Below, piece after piece: positions 57,229 through 64,000 of a stretch of DNA of 64,000 bases. The position numbers and the translations under genes are program-made. Numbering within the stretch: position 1 is the first letter of the stretch; every line of letters starts with the position of its first letter. The DNA comes from Mesorhizobium sp. 65-26. GTDB taxonomy: Bacteria; Pseudomonadota; Alphaproteobacteria; Rhizobiales; Rhizobiaceae. The DNA lies in contig MKVL01000019.1 of the NCBI GenBank assembly GCA_001899205.1, positions 18,718 through 82,717 on the forward strand, written 5' to 3'. The notes below the pieces were generated by a model. The model searched no databases. It was not told the origin of the DNA and saw only the letters and a program-made list of their open reading frames with translations.

Positions 57229-57762
57229 TTACTTCTTCTTGCCTTCCTTGCGCACGATACGCTCGCCGGCGTAACGCACGCCCTTGCCCTTGTAGGGCTC
57301 GGGACCGCGATATTCGCGGATCTCGGCGGCAACCTGACCAACCTGCTGCTTGTCGATGCCCGAGACCGTGATCTCGGTCGGCTTCGGCACGGTGATCGTG
57401 ATGCCATTCGGCGTCTCGTAGACGACGTCGTGGCTGAAGCCAAGCGCGAGCTGCAGGTTCTTGCCCTGCAACGCGGCGCGATAGCCGACGCCGGTGATTT
57501 CCAGCTTCTTCTCGAAGCCATCCTTCACGCCATGCAGAATGTTGACGATCTGCGTGCGCGACATGCCCCACTTGGAGCGGGCGTTCTTGCTCTGGTCGCG
57601 CGGCTGAACGGAGATCTCGTTGTTCTCCATCTTGACCAGGACCTCGTCGTTGACGACGAACTTGAGCTCGCCCTTGGGGCCCTTCGCGGTCACGGTCTGG
57701 CCGTTGATGGTCGCGGTCACACCGGCCGGCAACGAAACGGGTTTCTTTCCGATACGAGACAT
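57229..57762 (-). CDS. rplF: 50S ribosomal protein L6
   Basis: A 177-residue L6. [20 protein letters not shown] opens the chain, and the C-terminal [20 protein letters not shown] binds near the sarcin-ricin region. It is preceded by a 90-base spacer with an interrupted inverted repeat. Confidence 0.97.
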   Translation of the reverse strand: MSRIGKKPVSLPAGVTATINGQTVTAKGPKGELKFVVNDEVLVKMENNEISVQPRDQSKNARSKWGMSRTQIVNILHGVKDGFEKKLEITGVGYRAALQGKNLQLALGFSHDVVYETPNGITITVPKPTEITVSGIDKQQVGQVAAEIREYRGPEPYKGKGVRYAGERIVRKEGKKK

Positions 57763-57792
57763 TTTGTTGTCCTCGTCACTTCTCTTGTTTCA

Positions 57793-57831
57793 GGGTCCAG
57801 TTCCCGGGTGCGATCCCAGGAACCGAGACCC
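57793..57831. repeat. Interrupted inverted repeat in the rpsH-rplF spacer
   Basis: GGGTC-N3-TTCC at 57793-57804 pairs with GGAA-N4-GACCC at 57819-57831. The arms are short but nearly symmetric and occupy most of the short spacer. Confidence 0.45.
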
Positions 57832-57852
57832 GCTGTTCAATCTCGTGCCAGA

Positions 57853-58251
57853 TCAGAAGACCTGGCAGAGGATCTCGCCACCGACGTTCTGCTCGCGGGC
57901 CTCGTGGTCCGCCATCACACCCTTGGGCGTGGAAAGAATGGCGATGCCGAGACCGTTGGCCACGTGCGGGATCGACTTGGCCGAAACGTAGACACGGCGG
58001 CCAGGCTTGGAGACGCGCTCGATATCGCGCACGACGGGAGCGCCGTCGAAATACTTCAGCTCGATCTCGATTTCGGACTTACCGTTTTCGAAGTCGGTCT
58101 GGCTGTAGTCGCGGATGTAACCTTCCGACTTCAGCACGTCGAGGACGCGGGCGCGCAGCCGCGAGGCCGGGGTCGAGACGCTCGACTTCTTGCGGCCGTA
58201 GGCGTTGCGGATGCGGGTCAGCATATCGCCGAGAGGATCGCTCAATGACAT
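57853..58251 (-). CDS. rpsH: 30S ribosomal protein S8
   Basis: A 132-residue S8. [20 protein letters not shown] starts it and [20 protein letters not shown] ends it. S8 represses the spc operon in E. coli by binding an mRNA site near rplE; I did not find an obvious copy of that site. Confidence 0.97.
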   Translation of the reverse strand: MSLSDPLGDMLTRIRNAYGRKKSSVSTPASRLRARVLDVLKSEGYIRDYSQTDFENGKSEIEIELKYFDGAPVVRDIERVSKPGRRVYVSAKSIPHVANGLGIAILSTPKGVMADHEAREQNVGGEILCQVF

Positions 58252-58263
58252 CTCAGTGTCTCC

Positions 58264-58569
58264 TTACCAGCTCGACTTGACCAAGCCCGGGATCTGGCCG
58301 TTGTTGCCGAGATCGCGAAGCGCGATACGCGAAACCTTGAGCTTGCGATAGAAAGCGCGCGGGCGCCCGGTGACTTCGCAGCGGTTGCGGATGCGGATCT
58401 TTGCCGAGTTGCGCGGCAGCGCCGACAGCTTCAGCTGCGCACGGAAACGCTCTTCCATCGGCTTGGACTGATCCATGACGATGTCCTTGAGCGCCTTGCG
58501 CTTGGCGGCATACTGGCCGGCAAGCTTGCGGCGCCTGTTGTTCTTCTCGACTGAGCTGGTCTTTGCCAT
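58264..58569 (-). CDS. rpsN: 30S ribosomal protein S14
   Basis: A 101-residue S14 of the zinc-free type. It lacks the CxxC pairs and has [17 protein letters not shown], then [20 protein letters not shown]. Located between rplE and rpsH. Confidence 0.97.
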   Translation of the reverse strand: MAKTSSVEKNNRRRKLAGQYAAKRKALKDIVMDQSKPMEERFRAQLKLSALPRNSAKIRIRNRCEVTGRPRAFYRKLKVSRIALRDLGNNGQIPGLVKSSW

Positions 58570-58596
58570 TTCAGGTTTTTCCTTTGCTCGCTGCCG

Positions 58597-59175
58597 TTAC
58601 TGGCGGAAGGGGAAGTTGAAAGCCTTGAGCAGAGCCCTGGCTTCGTCGTCCGTCTTCGCAGTCGTACAAACGATGATGTCCATGCCCCAGACCTGATCAA
58701 CCTTGTCGTAGTTGATCTCCGGGAACACGATGTGCTCTTTGATGCCCATGGCGTAGTTGCCACGGCCGTCAAAGCTCTTCGGATTCAGTCCGCGGAAGTC
58801 GCGAACGCGCGGCAGCGCGATGTTCACGAGGCGGTCGAGGAACTCGTACATGCGTTCCTTGCGCAGCGTGACCTTCGTGCCGATCGGCATGTTCTCGCGC
58901 ACCTTGAAGCCGGCAATCGAATTGCGGGCGCGGGTGACGACAGCCTTCTGGCCGGCGATGAGGCTCAGGTCCTCGGCGGCGACCGAAGGCTTCTTCGAGT
59001 CGCCCGTGGCTTCGCCGACGCCCATGTTCAGAACGATCTTGTCCAGGCGCGGAACCTGCATGTCGTTGTCGTAGCCGAACTGCTCCAGCAGCGCCTTGCG
59101 GATGGTCTCGTTATAGACCTTCTTCAGGCGCGGCTCGTTCTTGGCGGCAGCCTGCTTGGTTTCAGCCTTAGCCAT
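58597..59175 (-). CDS. rplE: 50S ribosomal protein L5
   Basis: A 192-residue L5 that binds 5S r[23 protein letters not shown] and [20 protein letters not shown] are family blocks. The ATG at 59175 overlaps the rplX stop by eight bases (ATGGCTAA), so coupling is likely. The first 20 residues are Lys/Ala-rich. Confidence 0.97.
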   Translation of the reverse strand: MAKAETKQAAAKNEPRLKKVYNETIRKALLEQFGYDNDMQVPRLDKIVLNMGVGEATGDSKKPSVAAEDLSLIAGQKAVVTRARNSIAGFKVRENMPIGTKVTLRKERMYEFLDRLVNIALPRVRDFRGLNPKSFDGRGNYAMGIKEHIVFPEINYDKVDQVWGMDIIVCTTAKTDDEARALLKAFNFPFRQ

Positions 59176-59482
59176 TGATGACTTCTCCCGAACGCTTGGC
59201 GACGCGCACCTTCTTGCCATCCTTCTGGACGGTGAAGCCGACGCGGGTCGGCTTGCCATCCTTGGGGTCGGCCAGCGCGATATTCGACAGGTGGATCGGC
59301 GCTTCCTTGGTGATGATCCCGCCCTCTTGGGCCTGGGTCTGCTTCTGGTGACGACGGATCATGTTGACGCCGCGCACCAGCGCGGTGTCGTCCTTCGGCT
59401 GTACCGACAGGACTTCGCCCGAACGGCCCTTGTCCTTGCCGGCCAGCACGACGACCTTGTCGCCTTTTCTAATCTTCTGCAT
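59168..59482 (-). CDS. rplX: 50S ribosomal protein L24
   Basis: A 104-residue L24 with the KOW motif [20 protein letters not shown] at the start. It is an early 50S assembly protein. It overlaps rplE by eight bases. Confidence 0.97.
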   Translation of the reverse strand: MQKIRKGDKVVVLAGKDKGRSGEVLSVQPKDDTALVRGVNMIRRHQKQTQAQEGGIITKEAPIHLSNIALADPKDGKPTRVGFTVQKDGKKVRVAKRSGEVING

Positions 59483-59494
59483 TGGTCCGGTTCC

Positions 59495-59863
59495 TTACAG
59501 CACTTCAGGCGCGAGCGAGATGATCTTCATGTGGTTCTTGGCGCGCAGTTCGCGCGGAACCGGCCCGAAGATACGCGTGCCGATCGGCTCTTTCTTGTTG
59601 TCGACGAGAACGGCCGCGTTCTTGTCGAAACGGATCACGCTGCCGTCGGGACGGCGGATGTCCTTGGCCGTGCGAACCACGACCGCCTTCATCACATCGC
59701 CCTTCTTAACGCGGCCGCGCGGAATGGCTTCCTTGATCGACACCACGATGATGTCGCCGACGGAAGCGTATTTCCGCTTCGAGCCGCCCAGCACCTTGAT
59801 GCACATGACACGACGGGCGCCGGAATTGTCCGCGACGTCGAGGTTTGTTTGCATCTGAATCAT
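59495..59863 (-). CDS. rplN: 50S ribosomal protein L14
   Basis: A 122-residue L14. [20 protein letters not shown] starts it and the chain ends [14 protein letters not shown]. It lies at the subunit interface. Located between rpsQ and rplX. Confidence 0.97.
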   Translation of the reverse strand: MIQMQTNLDVADNSGARRVMCIKVLGGSKRKYASVGDIIVVSIKEAIPRGRVKKGDVMKAVVVRTAKDIRRPDGSVIRFDKNAAVLVDNKKEPIGTRIFGPVPRELRAKNHMKIISLAPEVL

Positions 59864-59948
59864 GACTGGCCGCCTTCTTCTTTTCTAACGGGACGGGTTC
59901 TTGGCCCCTCCCCGGTCTGTCCAAAATTCGTTCTGTAACGCCCGGCGG

Positions 59949-60188
59949 TCAGGCCTGGTCCGAAGACACGACGATCCAGCGCTTGTCCTTGGAAATCGGC
60001 TTCGATTCCTGGATGAACACTTCGTCGCCGACCTTGTGGGCGTTGCTCTCGTCGTGCGCCTTGTACTTCTTGGTCATGCGCACGGTCTTCTTCATCACGG
60101 GATGCGTGAAGCGCCGTTCGACCTTGACGACGACCGTCTTCTCGTTCTTGTCGCTGACGACGGTGCCCTGCAGAATGCGCTTTGGCAT
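59949..60188 (-). CDS. rpsQ: 30S ribosomal protein S17
   Basis: A 79-residue S17. [20 protein letters not shown] and [13 protein letters not shown] are the OB-fold family blocks. It is an early 16S rRNA-binding protein. Confidence 0.97.
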   Translation of the reverse strand: MPKRILQGTVVSDKNEKTVVVKVERRFTHPVMKKTVRMTKKYKAHDESNAHKVGDEVFIQESKPISKDKRWIVVSSDQA

Positions 60189-60199
60189 GGTTCTCGTCC

Positions 60200-60400
60200 T
60201 TAAGCCTTCTTGGCGGCGGATTTTTCCGCAGCAATGGTCTTGATGCGCGCGATGTCCTTGCGGACCTGCTTCACGCGTGCGGTCTTCTCGAGCTGACCCG
60301 TGGCCTTCTGGAAGCGCAGGTTGAACTGCTCCTTCTTCAGGCTGGCCAGATCGTCCGCCAGCTGGTCCTGGGTCTTGGTGCGGATGTCTTCGGCTTTCAT
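60200..60400 (-). CDS. rpmC: 50S ribosomal protein L29
   Basis: A 66-residue L29, a two-helix hairpin near the exit tunnel. [20 protein letters not shown] and [20 protein letters not shown] are diagnostic. ATG at 60400 is chosen; the upstream 28 residues in the longer frame overlap rplP and are not family-like. Confidence 0.96.
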   Translation of the reverse strand: MKAEDIRTKTQDQLADDLASLKKEQFNLRFQKATGQLEKTARVKQVRKDIARIKTIAAEKSAAKKA

Positions 60401-60413
60401 GATCGGCCCGTCC

Positions 60414-60827
60414 TTATTCTGCGATGCGCTGCACGAAGCGCGTCCTGACCGAGAGCTTGGCCGCGCCGAGACGCAGCGCCTCACGCGCGGTCTCCTCGCT
60501 GACGCCGTCGATCTCGAACATGATGCGGCCAGGCTTCACGCGCGCCGCCCAATAATCGACACCGCCCTTGCCCTTACCCATGCGGACTTCGGTCGGCTTC
60601 GAGGTGACCGGCAGATCCGGGAAAATACGGATCCAGACGCGGCCGGCGCGCTTCATTTCGCGGGTGATCGCGCGGCGGGCCGCCTCGATCTCACGCGCAG
60701 TGACGCGGTTCGGCTCAAGCGCCTTCAGTCCGAAACCACCGAAATCCAGGTTCGTGCCGCCCTTGGCGGCACCGTGGATACGGCCCTTGAACTGCTTACG
60801 GAACTTTGTGCGCTTTGGCTGCAGCAT
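60414..60827 (-). CDS. rplP: 50S ribosomal protein L16
   Basis: A 137-residue L16 near the A-site. [20 protein letters not shown] starts it, and [31 protein letters not shown] (shown by its core GKGKGG) contains the family loop. Confidence 0.97.
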   Translation of the reverse strand: MLQPKRTKFRKQFKGRIHGAAKGGTNLDFGGFGLKALEPNRVTAREIEAARRAITREMKRAGRVWIRIFPDLPVTSKPTEVRMGKGKGGVDYWAARVKPGRIMFEIDGVSEETAREALRLGAAKLSVRTRFVQRIAE

Positions 60828-60854
60828 CGTTCTAACTCCAAATTCCTAAATGTC

Positions 60855-61580
60855 TCAGGCGTTTTCGCGACGACGGCCACGCTCGCGCTCGCCGCTGGCG
60901 CCATGAGCGTGATCGCCTTCAGTGGCGCGACGCTCGGAAGCCATCGGGTCATGCTCGAGGATCTCGCCCTTGAACACCCAAACCTTGACGCCGCAGATGC
61001 CGTAGGCCGTATTCGCCTCGGCCGTGCCGTAGTCGACATCGGCGCGCAGCGTGTGCAACGGCACGCGACCTTCGCGATACCACTCCATGCGCGCGATTTC
61101 GGCGCCGCCGAGACGGCCGGAGCAGTTGATGCGGATGCCTTCGGCGCCGAGGCGCATGGCCGACTGCACGGCGCGCTTCATGGCGCGACGGAAAGCAATG
61201 CGGCGCTCGAGCTGCTGGGCGATCGACTGCGCGATCAGCGTCGCGTCGATTTCCGGCTTGCGCACTTCAACGATGTTGAGGTGCGTCTCGGACTGCGTCA
61301 TCTCCATCAGCTTCTTGCGAAGCTTCTCGATGTCGGCGCCCTTCTTGCCGATGATCAGACCCGGGCGCGCGGCATGGATGGTGACGCGGCACTTCTTGTG
61401 CGGGCGCTCGATCACGACCTTCGAGATCGCGGCCTGCTTGAGCTCCTTCTCAAGATACTTGCGGATCTTGATGTCCTCGTGCAGCAGCTTGCCGTACTCG
61501 CCGGTGTTCGCGAACCAGCGCGAATCCCAGGTGCGGTTGATGCCGAGGCGCAGGCCAATCGGATTGATTTTCTGACCCAT
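60855..61580 (-). CDS. rpsC: 30S ribosomal protein S3
   Basis: A 241-residue S3 with a KH domain ([20 protein letters not shown]) and the C-terminal [19 protein letters not shown]. It is part of the mRNA entry helicase. The ATG at 61580 shares one base with the rplV stop (TAATG). The C-terminal tail is Arg/Glu-rich. Confidence 0.98.
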   Translation of the reverse strand: MGQKINPIGLRLGINRTWDSRWFANTGEYGKLLHEDIKIRKYLEKELKQAAISKVVIERPHKKCRVTIHAARPGLIIGKKGADIEKLRKKLMEMTQSETHLNIVEVRKPEIDATLIAQSIAQQLERRIAFRRAMKRAVQSAMRLGAEGIRINCSGRLGGAEIARMEWYREGRVPLHTLRADVDYGTAEANTAYGICGVKVWVFKGEILEHDPMASERRATEGDHAHGASGERERGRRRENA

Positions 61581-61969
61581 TATGCGGCCTCCACTTTGTC
61601 TTCCACTTCACGAACGACGATCGTGAGGTGAGCAAACGGCTTCTCGATGCGGCTGGCGCGACCGCGACCGCGAGCGTGGAACCGCTTCATGACGATCGAC
61701 TTGCCGACATAGGCTTCCGCCACGATCAGCGAGTCGACATCCAGGTCGTGATTGTTTTCCGCGTTGGCGATCGCCGATTCCAGCGTCTTCTTGACCGTGC
61801 CGGAAATCCGCTTGGCCGAGAATTCGAGATCGGAAAGCGCTGTCGCGACCTTCTTGCCGCGGATGAGCGCGGCAACCAGGTTCAGCTTCTGCGGGCTGAT
61901 ACGGATCGTGCGCAGCACGGCGCGCGCCTCGTTATCAGCAAGCCTGCGCGGAGCTTTGGCCTTGCCCAT
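61580..61969 (-). CDS. rplV: 50S ribosomal protein L22
   Basis: A 129-residue L22. [20 protein letters not shown] is the start, and the tunnel-lining loop [20 protein letters not shown] is intact. Mutations in this loop give macrolide resistance elsewhere; the sequence here is unremarkable. Confidence 0.97.
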   Translation of the reverse strand: MGKAKAPRRLADNEARAVLRTIRISPQKLNLVAALIRGKKVATALSDLEFSAKRISGTVKKTLESAIANAENNHDLDVDSLIVAEAYVGKSIVMKRFHARGRGRASRIEKPFAHLTIVVREVEDKVEAA

Positions 61970-61971
61970 GA

Positions 61972-62250
61972 TTATTTCCTCTTCGCCTTCTTATCCGCGC
62001 CGTGACCGTAATAGGTCCGGGTAGGAGCGAATTCACCGAACTTGTGGCCGACCATGTCCTCGTTCACCGAAACGGGAACATGCTTCTGGCCGTTGTAGAC
62101 ACCGAAGGTGAGGCCGACGAACTGCGGCAGGATGGTGGAGCGACGGCTCCACATCTTGATCACCTCATTGCGACCACCTTCACGAACCTTGTCCACCTTC
62201 TTGAGAAGGTAGCCGTCGATGAAGGGGCCTTTCCAAATAGAACGAGTCAC
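61972..62250 (-). CDS. rpsS: 30S ribosomal protein S19
   Basis: A 92-residue S19. [20 protein letters not shown] opens it and [20 protein letters not shown] closes it. It pairs with S13 in the 30S head. Confidence 0.97.
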   Translation of the reverse strand: MTRSIWKGPFIDGYLLKKVDKVREGGRNEVIKMWSRRSTILPQFVGLTFGVYNGQKHVPVSVNEDMVGHKFGEFAPTRTYYGHGADKKAKRK

Positions 62251-62266
62251 CTGGCGTTACCTCTTC

Positions 62267-63100
62267 TTAGCTCTTGCGCTGGTGGCGCGAGCGCACGATG
62301 AACTTGTCGGTCGCCTTGTTGGACCGCGTCTTCTTGCCCTTGGTCGGCTTGCCCCAGGGCGAAACCGGATGACGGCCACCCGAGGTGCGGCCTTCGCCAC
62401 CGCCGTGCGGATGGTCGACCGGGTTCATGGCAACGCCGCGGTTGTGCGGGCGCTTGCCGCGCCAGACGGTGCGACCGGCCTTGCCGTCATTGATGTTGCC
62501 GTGGTCCGGGTTCGAAACGGCGCCGACGGTGGCCATGCAGGAACCGTGCACAACGCGCTGCTCGCCCGAATTGAGGCGCAGGATCGCCATGCCCTGGTCG
62601 CGACCGACCAGCTGGCCGTAGGCGCCGGCCGAACGGGCCACCTGGGCGCCCTTGCCCGGCTTCAGCTCGATATTGTGGACAATGGTGCCGACCGGCATCG
62701 AGGCCAGCGGCATCGCGTTGCCCGGCTTCACGTCGACCGCTTCGCCAGCCACGATCTTGTCGCCGGCAGCGAGACGCTGCGGAGCGATGATGTAGGACAG
62801 CTCACCGTCGTCATACTTGATCAGCGCGATGAAGGCGGTGCGGTTCGGATCGTATTCGATGCGTTCCACGGTGCCGACCACGTCGAACTTCTTACGCTTG
62901 AAGTCGATGATGCGGTACGAGCGCTTGTGACCGCCGCCGATGAAGCGGGCGGTGATGCGACCGTAGTTGTTGCGGCCGCCCGACTTGGTCAGGCCTTCGG
63001 TCAGGCCCTTGACGGGCTTGCCCTTGTAGAGGCCCGAGCGGTCGACGATGACCAGCTGGCGGGTGCTCGGCGTTACCGGGTTGAATTTCTTGAGTGCCAT
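62267..63100 (-). CDS. rplB: 50S ribosomal protein L2
   Basis: A 277-residue L2 needed for subunit joining and peptidyl transfer. [20 protein letters not shown] begins at the ATG at 63100, and the conserved C-terminal region [20 protein letters not shown] carries the key histidine. The longer frame upstream was rejected. Confidence 0.98.
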   Translation of the reverse strand: MALKKFNPVTPSTRQLVIVDRSGLYKGKPVKGLTEGLTKSGGRNNYGRITARFIGGGHKRSYRIIDFKRKKFDVVGTVERIEYDPNRTAFIALIKYDDGELSYIIAPQRLAAGDKIVAGEAVDVKPGNAMPLASMPVGTIVHNIELKPGKGAQVARSAGAYGQLVGRDQGMAILRLNSGEQRVVHGSCMATVGAVSNPDHGNINDGKAGRTVWRGKRPHNRGVAMNPVDHPHGGGEGRTSGGRHPVSPWGKPTKGKKTRSNKATDKFIVRSRHQRKS

Positions 63101-63122
63101 TGTCCTGTCCTCGCGGCCTTGC

Positions 63123-63416
63123 TCAGAGACCCGTCGCGACGTCGATCGACTGGCCATCGGCCAGCGTCACAACCGCCTTCTTGACGTCGCCCTGGCGGCC
63201 GATCGTGCCGCGGAAGCGCTTGATCTTGCCCTTGCGGACGAGCGTGTTCACAGCCGTCACCTTGACGCCGAAGAGAGCTTCGACGGCGGCCTTGATTTCC
63301 GGCTTCGACGCCTTCTTGGCGACGTTGAAGACGACCTGGTTCTGCTCGGAAGCCATGGTCGACTTTTCGGTGATCGCCGGCGAGACGATCACGTCATAAT
63401 GACGAAGGTCGGTCAT
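63123..63416 (-). CDS. rplW: 50S ribosomal protein L23
   Basis: A 97-residue L23 at the tunnel exit, the docking site for SRP and trigger factor. [20 protein letters not shown] and [20 protein letters not shown] mark it. It overlaps rplD by four bases (ATGA). Confidence 0.97.
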   Translation of the reverse strand: MTDLRHYDVIVSPAITEKSTMASEQNQVVFNVAKKASKPEIKAAVEALFGVKVTAVNTLVRKGKIKRFRGTIGRQGDVKKAVVTLADGQSIDVATGL

Positions 63417-64000
63417 TTAAAGCGCTCCTCGAGAGCCTCGACGGCGGCCTTCGAAAGGACCAGCGTGCCGCGGCGCAGAATGTCGTAGACGTTGATGCCC
63501 TGAATGGGCAGCACGTCGATGTTCGGGATGTTGGTCGCCGCCAGCTTGAAGTTGTTGTCAAGCTCGGCGCCGCCGATCACCAGTGCGTTGGTCAGGCCCA
63601 GCGAGGCGAAGCTGGCCGCCAGGGCCTTGGTCTTGGCTTCGGCCAGCGTCAACTCGTCGACGATGATGATCGAAGCGCTCTTGGCCTTGGCCGAAAGGGC
63701 ATGCTTGAGGCCCAGCGCACGCACCTTCTTGGGCAGCTCATGCTCATGGCTGCGCACGACCGGGCCGTGCGCCTTGCCACCGCCGCGGAACTGCGGGGCG
63801 CGAGCCGAGTGGTGACGAGCGCGGCCCGTACCCTTCTGCTTGTACATCTTGGCGCCGGTGCGCGCGATTTCGGCGCGGCCCTTCGCCTTGTGCGTGCCCT
63901 GCTGGCGCTTGGCAAGCTGCCAGCGCACGACGCGCTGCAGGATGTCCTCGCGCGGGTCAAGGCCGAAAATCTCCTCGGAGAGTTTCACCTTGCCGGCGTC
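63413..64000 (-). CDS. rplD: 50S ribosomal protein L4 (start outside window)
   Basis: The last 195 residues of L4 lie here; the frame is open to the right edge. It reads [20 protein letters not shown] at the cut end, so about ten residues are missing. The extended tunnel loop [20 protein letters not shown] and the [14 protein letters not shown] block are present. In E. coli L4 also represses the S10 operon, but that leader would be outside this window. Confidence 0.97.
   Translation of the reverse strand, partial: DAGKVKLSEEIFGLDPREDILQRVVRWQLAKRQQGTHKAKGRAEIARTGAKMYKQKGTGRARHHSARAPQFRGGGKAHGPVVRSHEHELPKKVRALGLKHALSAKAKSASIIIVDELTLAEAKTKALAASFASLGLTNALVIGGAELDNNFKLAATNIPNIDVLPIQGINVYDILRRGTLVLSKAAVEALEERFK

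Overview
This is a GC-rich window from an alphaproteobacterium of the Hyphomicrobiales (Rhizobiales), most like Mesorhizobium or a close relative. The markers are two glutamine synthetases (class I glnA beside glnB, and eukaryote-like glnII), a GstI/DUF2735-type small gene divergent from glnII, an ATP12-type F1-ATPase chaperone, a short adenylate kinase, and an S10-spc-alpha ribosomal run lacking rpsD, infA and rpmJ. The assignment rests on gene content and family recognition; no database search was possible. I see no insertion sequence, prophage, integrase, CRISPR array, rRNA or tRNA.

Layout. 0-8.2 kb: 5' part of an ABC exporter, a GNAT acetyltransferase, LtrA, a glycine-rich secreted protein, a Tag-like glycosylase with glutamine-dependent NAD synthetase, DedA with an upstream overlapping leader ORF, a 44-residue membrane microprotein, and cyclopropane fatty acid synthase. 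8.3-17.6 kb: a small secreted protein, a Tat-exported cyclic-nucleotide phosphodiesterase, NDH-2, 5-formyl-THF cyclo-ligase, an Lrp regulator divergent from alanine dehydrogenase, a tandem double-barrel outer membrane protein, DUF1203 and an OmpA-domain protein. 17.7-28.5 kb: GNAT, sulfurtransferase, AlaX and cysteine synthase on one strand, then an SDR, an alpha/beta hydrolase, an RhlE-like helicase, the propionyl-CoA carboxylase beta chain and NAD(P)HX repair.

28.5-36.4 kb is the nitrogen block. It holds glnB-glnA with a sigma-54 type promoter and an NtrC-like site, an amino-acid permease/TetR/P1-peptidase cluster with palindromic operators, and glnII with a near-perfect sigma-54 promoter. 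A 17-bp NtrC-like palindrome separates glnII from a divergent 64-residue GstI homologue. 36.4-46.8 kb: an MHS-family transporter with a large periplasmic insertion, ATP12, an EamA transporter, RluC, CrcB, DUF779 with aldehyde dehydrogenase and a GAF/Fis regulator lacking an AAA+ domain, an Asp/Asn-hydroxylase-like membrane protein and DUF930.

46.8-64 kb: rarA, degQ, a glycine-zipper lipoprotein, then the minus-strand ribosomal supercluster from rplQ back to rplD, which is cut by the window edge. Several spacers inside this operon carry hairpins or repeat-like elements (rpsM-rpsK, adk-rpsM, secY-rplO, rpsE-rplR, rpsH-rplF). The observations most worth checking are the glnII/gstI switch, the leader-ORF/dedA coupling, the double-barrel OMP, the repeats inside the ribosomal operon, and the 15-bp perfect palindrome between the aldehyde dehydrogenase and its AAA-less regulator.
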